Shown: positions 23,822-35,413 of the stretch, piece after piece
Layout of the letters: each line of letters begins with the position of its first letter
Position numbering within the stretch: the first letter of the stretch is position 1
Origin: Helianthus annuus
Taxonomy: Eukaryota; Streptophyta; Magnoliopsida; Asterales; Asteraceae
Assembly: GCF_002127325.2 (NCBI RefSeq)
Contig: NC_035440.2
Span: 75,394,464-75,458,463, forward strand
Length of the DNA stretch: 64,000 bases
Direction of reading: 5' to 3'
The notes under the pieces: generated by a model
Seen by the model: only the letters and a program-made list of their open reading frames with translations
Told to the model about the DNA's origin: nothing
The model's database searches: none
Made by a program: the position numbers and the translations under genes

Positions 23822-24463
23822 GCCTACACGGATCGTTATGAGGAGTTAAGTTTGTTATGCCCGAATATGGTTACGCCTTTGGATAAGGCAATCGAAAAGT
23901 ACATTGATGGCCTCCCTGACTCAGTACAAGACATTGTGACCGGTAGTAATCCCACTACAGTTAGACAGGCCATTGAGCTATCTGCAACCTTGACTGAATC
24001 AAAGATCAGGAAAGGTAAACTTTTCCGAAAAGGTGACAAGAAACCGGTCGAGGAATCGAAACCAATCGAGGAATCAAAGACCATGGACGAACAGACTGGA
24101 TCCCCTAAGAAGTCAAAGAAGCGAAAGGCTTCTCAGAACTTCGCCGTGGTCGCTCACAATGGTCAAGTCGTCCCCAACCAACCAGCTCAACCCCCTGCTA
24201 GGAAACCATACAATGGAACTGCACCCTTGTGCAACCAATGTAGCCTCCATCATCATGCCAATGTAAAGTGCCGCAAATGCCAAACTTGTGGACTTATAGG
24301 CCATACAGCAAGAGTCTGCCCAGCTGCAGCTGCGCCAAACCAAGCTGGCAACAATCCCGCTCAAGGTCGTTTCCTACCAGGTTCTTGTTTCAACTGTGGC
24401 GAGATGGGTCATTTCCGAAGAAATTGCCCAAATCTTGCTAATGCAAATCCAGCACAGGGATGA
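23822..24463 (+). pseudogene. Element B gag, C-terminal half
   Basis: This continues the gag frame after element C with AYTDRYEELSLLCPNM, the capsid-type C-terminal segment, a K/E-rich basic linker, and two zinc knuckles (CQTCGLIGHTARVC, CFNCGEMGHFRRNC). It ends at TGA 24461-24463 right after the second knuckle. There is no protease frame downstream. The ending resembles a deliberate gag terminus rather than a truncated gag-pol, because reading on gives immediate stops and no DSG, RT or integrase motif. Confidence 0.93.
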
Positions 24464-25502
24464 GCATCTGACCGACCAGAAGACAACAGCGTTTAGAAAT
24501 AATCACGTCTTATGTATTATTTTCTTTTGTTGTCAAGGTCCATGAAACAATTGTTATCATTGTTTATAAATAAATCTTTTATTTACATTGCAATGTATTT
24601 ATGTGGTTGTATGTATAAAGAATGATAAAATTTTGGGGGTAGTTTGCTTTTCAAGGAATACGATTCCTCGATTGTCGGTATTCCTAAGTACCCATTTATT
24701 CTAAGGAAACAAAGTACAAGGCGCAAGTTACAACACTGGACGAATACCCGAAGTACCATTAAAAAATCCTTAATAGGGTACCTAAGGGTATTTCCGCAAA
24801 TCCTAAAATTGTTGTGTTCCTTAATTCGAATGTTACATTTCTGTGAAAGCAAAATCGAATTTTTGGGAGATCATCCTATCTTTTCAGATAGATCCCAGAG
24901 AACATTGAAGTCCAGCGACTGGTTTCCTGGTGTACCTTGAATATCCATTTTCAATCGATAGCAAGTTAATAACAAATTAATAATCAAATTAAACAACTAT
25001 GTGATTATGTGCTTATGTGTTCCTTTTTATGTTTTTGGTGTAATCCATTATTTTGTTATCCAAATCCTCGTAGAATCTTCTATATCACTCATATAAGGGA
25101 TTCATAGTAGGATACCCAAAGGTACTATATAAAATCCTTAATGGACTTCTACGTTGTAGTTAAGTCCCTTGGATTATAAAGTACTACTCCATAATTAGAC
25201 CCCTTGAGTGGTCTAGTTAAACAGATTGATCCAAAAATCTGGTTAGGAACATCATGTGATGATATAGCTGAAAGGACTCCATGGTGACCTAATTAAAAAG
25301 ATCATCTGTCGATCTAATTAAAGGGACCCTATGGTAGTTTAGTCACCCTCATCACAGGTTTGATTTTCTTCCCCTAAACATTACATAACGAACTGCGCGG
25401 ACTAGGCAAGGAATTACATAATTATGGATGCATACATAATTATGGGATTCAGTGCACAGAAACCACAGCGAGTTTTATCATGTGTCTAGAATTAGCTCTA
25501 TT
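24464..25502 (+). other. Noncoding interior of element B
   Basis: AT-rich sequence between the gag stop and the tandem repeats. No conserved protein motif was found in any frame. Short ORFs (for example 24644-24940) show no recognisable domain. It occupies the place where pol would be in an autonomous element. Confidence 0.6.
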
Positions 25503-26222
25503 CATTTCCATTTCTGAGGAAGCAACCGTTGAAAATAACTCCGTTTGTTCATTTTCGTTTCTGAAGATTTTCCGTTGAGGAAATGAATATCCATTTGATT
25601 TTCCTTTTCATTTCCATTTCTGAGGAAGCACCCGTTGAAAATGACTCCGTTTGTTCATTTTCGTTTCTGAAGATTGTCCGTTGAGGAAATGAATATCCGT
25701 TTGATTTTCCTTTTCATTTCCATTTCTGAGGAAGCACCCGTTGAAAATGACTCTGTTTTTTCAATTTTGTTTCTGAAGATTGTCCATTGAGGAAATGAAT
25801 ATCCATTTGATTTTCCTTTTCATTTCCATTTCTGAGGAAGCACCCGTTGAAAATGACTCTGTTTGTTCATTTTCGTTTCTGAAGATTGTCCGTTGAGGAA
25901 ATGAATATCCGTTTGATTTTCCTTTTCATTTCCATTTCTGAGGAAGCACCCGCTAAAAATCACTCCGTTTGTTCATTTTCGTTTCTGAAGATTGTCCGTT
26001 GAAGAAATGAATATCCGTTTGATCATCCTTTTCATTTCCGTTACTGAGGAAGCAACCGTTGAAAATGACTCCGTCTGTTCATTTTCTTTTCTGCAGATTG
26101 ACCATTGAGGAAATGAATCCTCGTTTGTTTATTCCTTCATTTCCGCTTCTGAAGAATACTTGTTGAGGAAAATGACTCTGTTTGTTCATTTTTCGTTTAT
26201 GAAGAATGTCCGTTAAGGAGAT
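25503..26222 (+). repeat. 106-bp tandem repeat array in element B
   Basis: Units starting CATTTCCATTTCTGAGGA occur at 25503, 25609, 25715, 25821, 25927, 26033 and about 26138: six spacings of 105-106 bp. Each unit contains a GAGGAAATGAATATCC phrase and the pair CATTTCC/GGAAATG, so units can fold. The later units are more diverged. Confidence 0.95.
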
Positions 26223-26290
26223 GACAGGATTATACCTTGCTTATCTTTGATGGTTATAAACACAAAGTCACAGACAGAGCCCTACGAATA

Positions 26291-26325
26291 AATTTCGGGA
26301 CGAAATTTCCTAAAGTAGGGGAGAC
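26291..26325 (+). promoter_or_regulatory. Polypurine tract of element B
   Basis: The inverted repeat AATTTCG/CGAAATT at 26291-26307 is followed by TAAAGTAGGGGAGAC immediately before the 3' LTR start at 26326. Element A has the same layout (ATTTCGGGACGACG, then AAAGGAGGGGAGAC). Confidence 0.85.
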
Positions 26326-29300
26326 TGTGACACCTGGGTCACTGTGACCATCAAACAAATACCAAGCCAATGAAATATTGTATTTCATACTTGGGAGCTG
26401 TATAAATATGTGTGTCTTTTGCACATATCATTTCTTGTTCGATTTCAAGCTCTAAATCGCTTTCTGGAAGGTTATACGCGCACTGATGCGTAAGTATAAC
26501 CGGTTTAATGCAACGAACACTCCGGAATAGTGAAATAGGCTTAACATACCTTAAATAACCTTTACATAACTTAGAAATAAGTTTTGCAGGCTTTGGTAGG
26601 GCAAAATCAAGTTTAATCGCTTACAGGGACTAAATTCGACAAACTGCGAAAGTATGCCAATTTGAACTGTAACAGACATTCCGGAACATGGCCATAAGTT
26701 AAACATACCATAAATATCCTTTACATAGCTTAGAAATAAGCTTTAAGGGGTTCGGTGTGCTAAAATAAACTTTTGGGTCATTCAGGGACTAAAAGTGTCA
26801 AAAAGTGCATAAGTTTGCTCTTTCGCGCATAACTTACGTTTTGAATACATCCGGACATCCAAAAATTTATGTAAGCACTAAAATATTTTGTTTTAGTGTT
26901 TGGCATGAGAAAAAACCCATTTGTCACGCAATTTGGATCGTTTTTCGCGCTTATGCGCATTCCGTCGTAATTAAGCGAACATCGCGATTGTACGACCAAA
27001 CGAACCGACATCCGACATATTTTGAGCATGTTTCATGTCCACAATGTTTAAGCATCATGTTAGGGCCTTAAATTTGGCTTAACGGGCCTTAAACATGTCG
27101 GAAATGGCTTTATACACCAACAGGGACTGAAACTGTCATTTTTCAAAGTTGGTTCCAGATCAGGACACCCAGGCGGGGCGCGTAAGCCCTGTCTGAACCT
27201 TACGCGGGCCGCGAGGCCTCTCTAGATATGCAGAAACTCGTTTTCACTGCTGTTAGCAGCCTTTCAACACTCCAAAGGGCAATGCCTCTTGCAAATCTCT
27301 GGGGTTGGGGTCATATTGTGATACCATAACATTTCGACACTTGTACGGATGAGATTCGAGCACGTAAATCGATAAACGATCCTAACGGTCTTGCATATCC
27401 TATAAATACCCCCCCCCATTCTTGCAAAACCCACAAAATCTGATCTAAAAGCTCCAAGTTGAAGCCATTGCTTCATACCTGAGCTACTGGATCAAGATTA
27501 GCTTTCGGGGACCCTTTGTAAGTGTTCCTTCGTTCTTTTATCGCTTTTCTAGTCCGAAAGTCAAACTATGTTTGACTTTCTGCGTTGGTCAGTTTATGGT
27601 CAACACGAAGTTCGTTTGAACTTCATAACGTGAGCATGATCACGATGGTTATAGTCCCTAGTGACTATACCTACTGATTACCACGTTATCTAGGCTCAGT
27701 GACGAGTCGTAGTTTCGGCCAAAATGCGCATTCTTGCGTATTTTGTAACCAAACTACTCATAGGTATCAAAACCATTTGTTTTGATACCAAACTTGTTTT
27801 CTAAACTTAGTTAAGCATGTTCTAACATGCTTAGCTCGTCACTTTTAGTTTAGTGCTTATATAGGGTCGTAAGGTAAGCGATCTAAACAATTTATACTTT
27901 CGAACCCGACCCATTTGGTAGATCATTAGGATCTGACCAAACACATTAGGTGACCATAGTATATAGGGAATAACCTTCCGAGGTTATACCTTATGGTCAC
28001 ATCGTTTGAGTAGTTGTGTGATAGGTAGTATATACGCCTTAGGTAAAATTACCAAAATACCCTTTGAACACCAAAATTCATTTTAAGCATATGTAACATA
28101 ACTTTTGATATCTAAACTGATTTGGCAACAATATTAGACATGTTAAGGCATATTTTACTTATCATAGGGCTAGTTAAGCGTTCCAAACGCGTTTCACGCG
28201 AACGACGCGTTAAAGTAGCACAAGCTACCTAAACGGGTCGTAACGGGTCGTAAGCACTTAGGTTAGGTTTCATTTAGTATGTAGGCTTTGTTAAACCATA
28301 CTGCATGAGTTCCCATACTCATTTGGTTTACGAGCCCTCATTCTATCCAAATCCTCCGATTTAGGTCCGGTATATTAACTTAGTTACCTATATTAGGTGC
28401 TGTTTGATATCTGTGTTCTCTAGCATTGTTTGGTTGTTACTCAAGGACTACTAAGCAATCTCAAGTGAGTACATAGACCCCTCTTTTACTGTTTTCCAAA
28501 CTGTTTTGGGGTGAAACACATGTGCCTACTTGTTACTTTCATGCTTTCATGTTTTCGCATCATATACTTGCTATGTTCATTAGTACATTTATAGTACATG
28601 ATTTACATTACATCGTTTTGCTATGTATGTTGACTGATAGCATACTTAGTACATTGTTTTACATTACATTTCATGCTATGTATGTCCATTGTGTGCATAC
28701 TTAGTACATTGTTTTACATTACATTTCATGCTATGTATGCCATTGTGTGCATACTTAGTACATTGTTTTACATTACATTTCATGCTATGTATGTCCACTG
28801 CGTGCATACTTAGTACATTGTTTTACATTACATTTCATGCTATGTATGTCCATTGTGTGCATACTTAGTACATTGTTTTACATTGCATTTCTATTACATA
28901 TGCTCATCCAGCATATGAACATATTGAATTACATTTTGAACCGTTGTAACCATTTGACCATGTGAACCATCGTAACCGTTTAATTATATGAACTGATTTT
29001 AACTGTTGAACCGTGTGAACCTTTTGTATCTGTTGACAAGATTTACATTTGACAATAGACATTGGACTATACATAAACATTTCTACAATTGTTAAACATT
29101 ACACCTTGATGGTTTGGTTTGAGTAAGTGATTTAAGTAACGAGGCGTGTGTAATATGATACAAGCATGGTGGATACGCCGCTGGTACTTCTTATATATAA
29201 GTGTTTGTATGGTATTACATATCGTAGCGTTATTTGAATCATTTAAATTTAGACATATAACATTTTTACAAATAACATACTTTTCATAATACATTGTCTA

Positions 29301-29802
29301 CAAACAACTTATCTAATACAAACTCATTTTACTTGGTTATTTACTTAACCATGTATTATTCTTTTATACATATGTATATCATTTGGTTTATTTATCACTT
29401 TTCAAATGATTTACAAGACAAATAAATTTACAAGGTTCATGACTAAACCTTATTAAACATTTTATTAAACTTACAAGTCATGAATCCTATTTTCACAAAA
29501 CCTATGTATCTGACAGGCATTTTTATGTTGACGTACCTATTTTCACATGTGTTTTCAGGAGTTGATACATAGGACTTATCGAGACATACTTAGGCGGACA
29601 TGTGCCTTAGTGACTTAAAACGAAGCAAGAACTAGTTATTTTATGTTATGTACTCTTGGTACTTGTTTAAAGAGAATGTAACTCTCTGGTTTAGTAAATA
29701 AAATATAACTTTAATTGCCATGGATTTGAAACAACTAATTCTGTTACAACACTCCCGACGATTCTGCCACGTTTCGTTGTCTCACGTGGTCGGGGTGTGA
29801 CA
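26326..29802 (+). repeat. 3' LTR of element B
   Basis: TGTGACACCTGG to GGGGTGTGACA, 3477 bp, followed by CCTAT. TATA at 27401-27408. The 55-bp repeat has five regular units from 28641. The predicted intron is 28465-29558. Confidence 0.93.
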
Positions 29803-30435
29803 CCTATCGCTAAGTCTCCTTATCGTTTAGCACCCACTGAGATATAAGAGCTTTCAAGCCAACTTCAAGAGCTTCTTGATAAAGGATTTATACGCCCTAG
29901 TACTTCTCCTTGGGGCACTCTCGTTTTATTCGTCAAAAAGAAAGATGGATCGTTCCGTATGTGTATTGACTATCATGAGCTCAACAAGCTTACAGTAAAA
30001 AACTGATACCCTCTTCCTCGTATTGACGATCTCTTCAATCAATTACAAGGCGCAACTTGCTTTTCCAAGATCGATCTACGTTCTGGATATCATCAACTTC
30101 GAGTCCTCGAAGAAGATATACCCAAAACTGCTTTTCGAACACAATATGGTCATTATGAGTTCATGGGCATGCCCTTTGTTTTGACTAACGCACCTGCTGT
30201 TTTCATGGATTTGATGAACCGCGTGTGCAAAGCGTACTTGGACCGCTTCGTGATCATCTTCGTCGACAATATCCTCATTTATTCCAAGACACAAGAAGAG
30301 CATGAGCGACACTTGCGTCTTATCCTTCAACTTCTACACGCTGAACGTCTTTACGCCAAATTCTCTAAGTGTGAATTTTGGTTAAAAGAGGTTCAATTCT
30401 TTGGTCATACCGTCAACGAACTTGGTATTCATGTT
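29803..30435 (+). pseudogene. Element A reverse transcriptase core, broken
   Basis: The frame continues element A's pol after [14 protein letters not shown] at 29846-29848 (Q codon expected), [27 protein letters not shown], a TGA at 30004-30006 (R expected before YPLPRIDDL), [10 protein letters not shown] and [13 protein letters not shown]. The catalytic loop reads [10 protein letters not shown]: the second aspartate of the usual FVDD is asparagine, which would abolish polymerisation. It ends at GIHV where D is inserted. Both stops are one C-to-T change from the expected CAA or CGA codon. Confidence 0.92.
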
Positions 30436-30731
30436 TGTCACACCCCCAAAATCCACCTGCGGATAGCACCCGCTTTGAGGGCGTGACTGACCAGGATCCA
30501 GCCACCAATTATACTGAATAATTAAGTTGATAACAAAAGTAATACTTACTAACCATAAGATTAGCAAATATCAAGTTCAGAGTTTAAGGTTTCAAGTTCA
30601 AACAGTAATAAGTAGCGGAAGCATAAATAAACAGTTTTAAACAATGTTCATAAGGTAGGTCATGATAAATGCCCAACACACGGGCAGACGACCACTACAC
30701 ATCCCAAGTAGCTGCTCCAGTCACTGGCCAC

Positions 30732-31306
30732 CTGCAAAGCATGCAGTAAGGGAGTCAACAATAATGCTGAGTGAGTTCACTAGTTGTCCAGTTTTAATTA
30801 CCAAAAACTTGTTTCACCAGTTAATTTATCCGTTTATACATGCCATGGGGAGCTACCCCGAAAGTTAGCGACTAAACTGTTTTTCCAATACCGAACACTA
30901 GGTAACCGTTTGCGTTTCCGCAGGATGCCCCGATGTCAATGTTCTATCATCATTGACGGATGCCTGAGTACATTAGTTCACGACCGATCCCATACCATGG
31001 CACGGTGTGAGGTTGGTAAAACCTAAATAGCGCTATCAACTAATAACCCGTTCGCCTGGCCCCGGCGACTAATCGGTATTATGTAGTAGGGACTTGAGTG
31101 ATAGAGTTGCGTTTAGTGCCGTTGGTTGCATTCCGTATAAACAGTAATTAACTAAAAGGTTTCCCAATGACAAGGGAAGGAAAAGTAAGTTTGTTCCCAA
31201 TAACTAGGGAAGGAATGTAAATGGTATCCCCTTTACAAGGGGATAGGGTTGTTTTAGTCTCGTGTCCCAAACCACCGGGACGCATGCTTCTAAGTTGTGA
31301 ACTCAC
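30732..31306 (-). other. Predicted LTR-embedded intron (D)
   Basis: On the minus strand the donor is CCCAAG|GTGAGTTCAC and the acceptor GCATGCTTTGCAG|GTGG. Inside are hairpins TTCCC/GGGAA (31161-31178 and 31194-31211), TATCCCC/GGGGATA (31225-31245), GTCCC/GGGAC (31264-31281), a TAGCGCTA palindrome near 31028-31035, and GTCAATG/CATTGAC at 30935-30957. Confidence 0.5.
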
Positions 31307-31569
31307 CTTGGGTTGCTCGGTAGATTATTTTACCCGGTCAAGTAAGTTGGTCACCACGTCCTAGCATGGTTACCGAGTATGGGTCAAGTCGGGTACAAGT
31401 AAACACATAGCGAACACGTATGGCAATACACATAGCAAACACGTATAACATGCGAGATACAAGCAGTTGGGTCATTGGGTCAGTCCTAACATATAATCAG
31501 CAGTGGCAAACATGCAGCCCAGTCAACAGAAAGCCCAACAGTCAAAAGCCCAATAACCCTAAAACAGTC

Positions 31570-31820
31570 CAGTCGAGACAAGAGTGACTCGCAACCGAGG
31601 TTGCGACTCGCAACCGAGGTCTCGGTCCGTCACGTTTTGATTACGAGTCGCAACCAGAGGTTACGACTCGCAACCAGCAGTTCCGACTCAGTAGCAGTGG
31701 TTACGACTCGCAACCGGATTCGATACGCGTTGATTACGACTCGCAACCGGGAGGTCTCGACAAATCCTGCTGTGGTCTCGAGTCGCAACCAAAGGTTCCG
31801 ACTCGCAACCGTGATTACGT
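31570..31820 (-). repeat. Dispersed GGTTGCGAGTCG motif cluster in D
   Basis: About ten near copies of CGACTCGCAACC (plus strand) are interspersed with GTCTCG. The same motif class is clustered in the LTRs of C (14943-15120 and 22400-22580). Confidence 0.8.
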
Positions 31821-32572
31821 GCACAGAAATCCTTCTAGAACCTGCAAACAGTACTGGCCAATAGAATTGCAATTTCATGAAATCAGATTGTACTATGCCA
31901 CTAAAACATGTTTTCTTGTCTAACCTTTGTCTAAAATGGATCAAACACACACATTTTTGAATATACAAACCATCTTCAAACTGTTCATCATATAATCAAA
32001 CAATATTCAATCAATATTCATTACCACAATCATCAACCATCCTAAATTATGCATTCGACACCCTAACCAGATCCTTATTACTAACCGATAACAAACCGTT
32101 CAAGCATGAACAAGGATTTCATAACCATCATCATATACAACACATACCAACAACATAAGCCGAAACATATCCTTACAACTAGCAACGATTTAAATCAAAC
32201 TCCAATATCTAACCGGATAAACAACACATACATGATTAAGATCTTTAGGTCCTAAATGCATCAATCGGATAACATAGCAAGAGGCTACAAGCATCATTTA
32301 GTAATAAGCAAAGCAAAACAACTTGTAGAAATGTTCATGCTAACCGGTTGGAAGTAGTGGTCCAAGAATTCGATAAACTAAGCTCCGAAAGATGATCTTG
32401 AGCTTGAATCCGCGAGCCTTGATGCTATGGTTTGACCCGAGAGAGATGAGATGGTGAGGAAGTGATCTTGGTTGCTAGAATTCTTAGGGTTTTTAGTGAG
32501 AGAGATGAGAGGAGAGTATGAGAGTGTTGTGAGAGGGGTGTTGTAAAATGGTTTAAGGGAGGGGAGGGTTGG

Positions 32573-32580
32573 TTTATATA
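32573..32580 (-). promoter_or_regulatory. TATA box of solo LTR D
   Basis: The minus strand reads CTTATATAAACC, followed by a CT-rich leader (32460-32560 on plus, purine-rich), as expected for an LTR promoter. Confidence 0.65.
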
Positions 32581-32956
32581 AGGTTGCGAGTGGGTTAGGG
32601 TGATTCCGGGTTGGGTTTCTCGGTCACAAGGCCCAAACGGCCCATCAGTTGTTGTTCACTCGAGACCGTGGGCTCGAGTCGGGTTTTGTGGTCTCGGCAC
32701 ACTAGTAACACACACATATATATCTTATATATATATATATATACCATACTTAGCACAAAGATCAATTAGTATCATCAAGATAATCACGCAACTTTTCATT
32801 TAATAACATATACACATAAGTTACATCGAAAGGTTATCCGGGAAAATTCGAGGTGTCACATTATCCCCAAGTTTTAAGAACTTTCGTCCCGAAAGTTAAG
32901 GCAGCCACTGTCAAGCTAGCGTAAGTGAAAGCGTTTCAACGGGGTGTCACAATGTT

Positions 32957-34920
32957 GACTCTGCAAAAATCAAAGCTGGGAAGAACTGGATTGCACCTAA
33001 GTCTCCGTCTGAAATTCATTTGTTTCTTGGTCTAGCTGGTTACTATCGTCGTTTCATCTCCAACTTCTCGAAAATCGTCGTTTCTCTTACCTCCTTGACT
33101 CAAAAAGAGAAACCTTTTGTTTGGGGTCCTAAACAAGAGGAATCTTTCCAAACGCTCAAGGACATGCTTTGCAATGCTCCTATTCTCGCGCTTCCCGATG
33201 GTAACGATGACTTCGTCGTGTGTTGCGATGCTTCAAACCAACTCAAGATACATGAGAAAAACTACCTTTATGGTACTAAGTGTGTGGTATTCACCGACCA
33301 TAAGAGCCTTCAACACATCTTCAACCAAAAGGAACTGAACATGCGTCAATGTCGTTGGGTAGAGTTGTTAAACGACTACGACTGCGAGATTCACTACCAT
33401 CCAGGAAAAGCGAATGTAGTAGTCGACGCTCTTAGTCGTAAAACTCATGTAAAGGGTATTTGTTGTCTCCAACTCGTTAACGATCTTCAAAACCGCATTA
33501 TTGAAGCTCAATATGCCTCTATTAACGAAGGTAGCCTCTCCTACGAGATACGAGGTGGTGTTGAAGAAGATATTGTGTCTAAATCCAATGGTATTCTATA
33601 CTATCTCAATCGCATCTGGATTCCTAATCGTGATGACCTTCGAGACTTTCTAATGAAGGAGGCACACAAATCTAGATATTCTATTCATCCTGGTGCTGAT
33701 AAGAAATATCAAGACATGCGTACATCCTATTGGTGGTCTGGAATGAAGAAAGATATCGCCACTTTCATTGTGAAATATCTCACTTGTTTAAAGGTTAAAG
33801 TTGAACACCAACGTCCCTCTGGTTTGCTTGAACAACCAGAAATTCCTGTCTGGAAATGGGAGAGCATTGCAATGGACTTTATCACCAAACTCCCTCGTAC
33901 GTCTTCTGGTCATGACAGTATTTGGGTGATCATTGATCAATTGACCAAATCAGCTCATTTTCTCCCCATTCGTGAAGATTTCAAAGTCGAGAAATTGGCT
34001 CGAATCTACACTGATGAAATCATTTGTCGTCATGGTATCCCCATCGACATCATTTCCGATCATGATGGTCGCTTTCCGTCTTGTCTTTGGCAAACTTTCC
34101 AATCTGCTATGGGTACTCTTCTCAACTTTAGCACCGCTTTTCATCCTCAGTCTGACGGACAAACCGAGCGTAATATCCAAACTTTAGAGGATATGCTTCG
34201 TTCATGCGTAATCAATTTTAGTGGCAAATCGGATATGCACTTGCCTTTGATTGAATTCTCATACAACAACAGTTATCACGCGAGTATTCAAATGGCACCC
34301 TTCGAGGCATTGTATGGTCGTAAGTGTTGTTCGCCTATTTGTTTGCACGAGGTCAGAGAAGGTCAAATCGCCGGTCCCGAGCTTATACAAGAGACAACGG
34401 ACAAGATTTTACAGGTTCGAGACAATTTGCTGAAAGCCAGGAGCCGACAAAAGAGTTACACTGACAAGCGTCGCAAGCCTTTGGAATTTTAGATATGTGA
34501 CTTTGTACTTCTCAAGGTATCTCCTTGCAAGGGCGTAGTTCGTTTTGCTAAGAAGGGAAAACTCGCACCTCGCTACGTAGGTCATTTCAAGATTCTAGAG
34601 AGGATTGGCAAGGTAGCTTATTGACTGGACCTACCTGAAGAACTCAACAACGTTCATCCTGTCTTCCACTCTCCAACTTAAAGAAATGTCTAGCTGAAGA
34701 AGGACTTCAAGTTCCACTCGAAGATCTCCAAATCAACAAGACTTTACACTTCGTGGAGAAACCCATCGAAATCATGGATCAAGGAGTCAAGCAATTAAGG
34801 CGCAGTCGAATTCCTATCGTTAAGGTTCGATGGGAAGGAAAATGTGGCGCTGAGCTTACTTGGGAACTCGAAAGTGATATGAAGGCTAAGTATCCACATC
34901 TATTCGTTGAATCTTCCTAA
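32957..34920 (+). pseudogene. Element A RNase H, integrase and chromodomain-like tail, broken
   Basis: Resumes in frame after D (DSAKIKAGKNW) and reads [28 protein letters not shown], the integrase zinc region ([16 protein letters not shown], with the first Cys replaced by Tyr), MDFITKLP, IISDHDGRF and FHPQSDGQTERN. RNase H has lost two in-frame blocks compared with element C (57 and 60 bases), including the LELGAVVFAL segment that carries a catalytic glutamate. TAG at 34490-34492 and TGA at 34622-34624 interrupt the C-terminal part, with a frameshift near 34670. The frame ends at TAA 34918-34920 after YPHLFVESS. Confidence 0.92.
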
Positions 34921-34954
34921 ATTTCGGGACGACGTTTCCTAAAGGAGGGGAGAC
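34921..34954 (+). promoter_or_regulatory. Polypurine tract of element A
   Basis: ATTTCGGGACGACGTTTCC is followed by TAAAGGAGGGGAGAC, ending at the LTR start 34955. Confidence 0.85.
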
Positions 34955-35256
34955 TATAACGCCTCGCTTTTCGCCGCTTTCTGTTTTTAGAAAGATTGTA
35001 TCGGATTTATATTTTTAGAAACTCGTTTCCTTTGTAATCGTATTTCGTTTCAATCTATTGTAAATCCGAGACTTTGATCGTAATTAAATGAATCTTTTAT
35101 ATGGAATACTATTTTTTATACATGCTTATACGTGTTGCAGTACTCGGGTTATACGTTACCAATCTCGAATGCATACGGACAACCGATACTCGACATACCG
35201 GTACTCATAACTTATACATGCTTGTTAACTATTAAATACATGGTTAATTCTAATAG

Positions 35257-35257
<1 letters not shown>

Positions 35258-35324
<67 letters not shown>

Positions 35325-35380
35325 GAATAAGAATAAGAATAAGAATAAGAATAAGAATAAGAATAAGAATTCTAATAATC

Positions 35381-35412
<32 letters not shown>
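35258..35412 (+). repeat. Compound microsatellite (ATA)n-(AAGAAT)n-(ATA)n
   Basis: About 21 ATA/AAT triplets are followed by about eight AAGAAT hexamers (to 35370), a short break, and about ten more triplets. An apparent ORF across it is pure repeat. Confidence 0.95.

Positions 35413-35413
<1 letters not shown>

Larger units (their letters stand above)
9481..29802 (+). mobile_element. Gag-only gypsy element B (TR-GAG type), target duplication CCTAT
   Basis: Perfect 5-bp repeats CCTAT flank the element (9476-9480 and 29803-29807). LTRs are 9481-12949 and 26326-29802. A primer-binding site follows the 5' LTR and a polypurine tract (AAAGTAGGGGAGAC) precedes the 3' LTR. The interior codes for gag only: after the gag stop at 24463 there are 1.9 kb of noncoding DNA with 106-bp tandem repeats and no protease, RT or integrase motifs. 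This matches the described non-autonomous TR-GAG class, which must borrow enzymes. LTR divergence (roughly 25 differences in the first 850 bases by eye) makes it older than C, which is inserted in its gag. Confidence 0.92.
30436..32951 (-). mobile_element. Solo LTR D (minus strand), target duplication ATGTT
   Basis: Both ends are TGTGACA-type (minus strand) and perfect ATGTT repeats flank it (30431-30435, 32952-32956). It holds one LTR and no internal coding or primer site, so it is a solo LTR. Unusually, its 5' end is 91 bp upstream of the position expected from C. On the minus strand the element starts TGTGACACCCCG at 32951, passes the inverted repeat ACTTTCG/CGAAAGT and TTGGGGATAA, and only then reaches TGTGACACCTCG at 32860. 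Confidence 0.92.

Noticed and set aside
24644..24940. 98-residue ORF inside element B
   Set aside because: No recognisable domain, no similarity to pol motifs, and it lies in AT-rich filler DNA.
25503..26222. CRISPR-like array
   Set aside because: Repeats are contiguous 106-bp units without unique spacers, inside a plant retrotransposon.
30436..32951. D as a complete retrotransposon
   Set aside because: No primer site, gag or pol motif on either strand; it holds a single LTR only.
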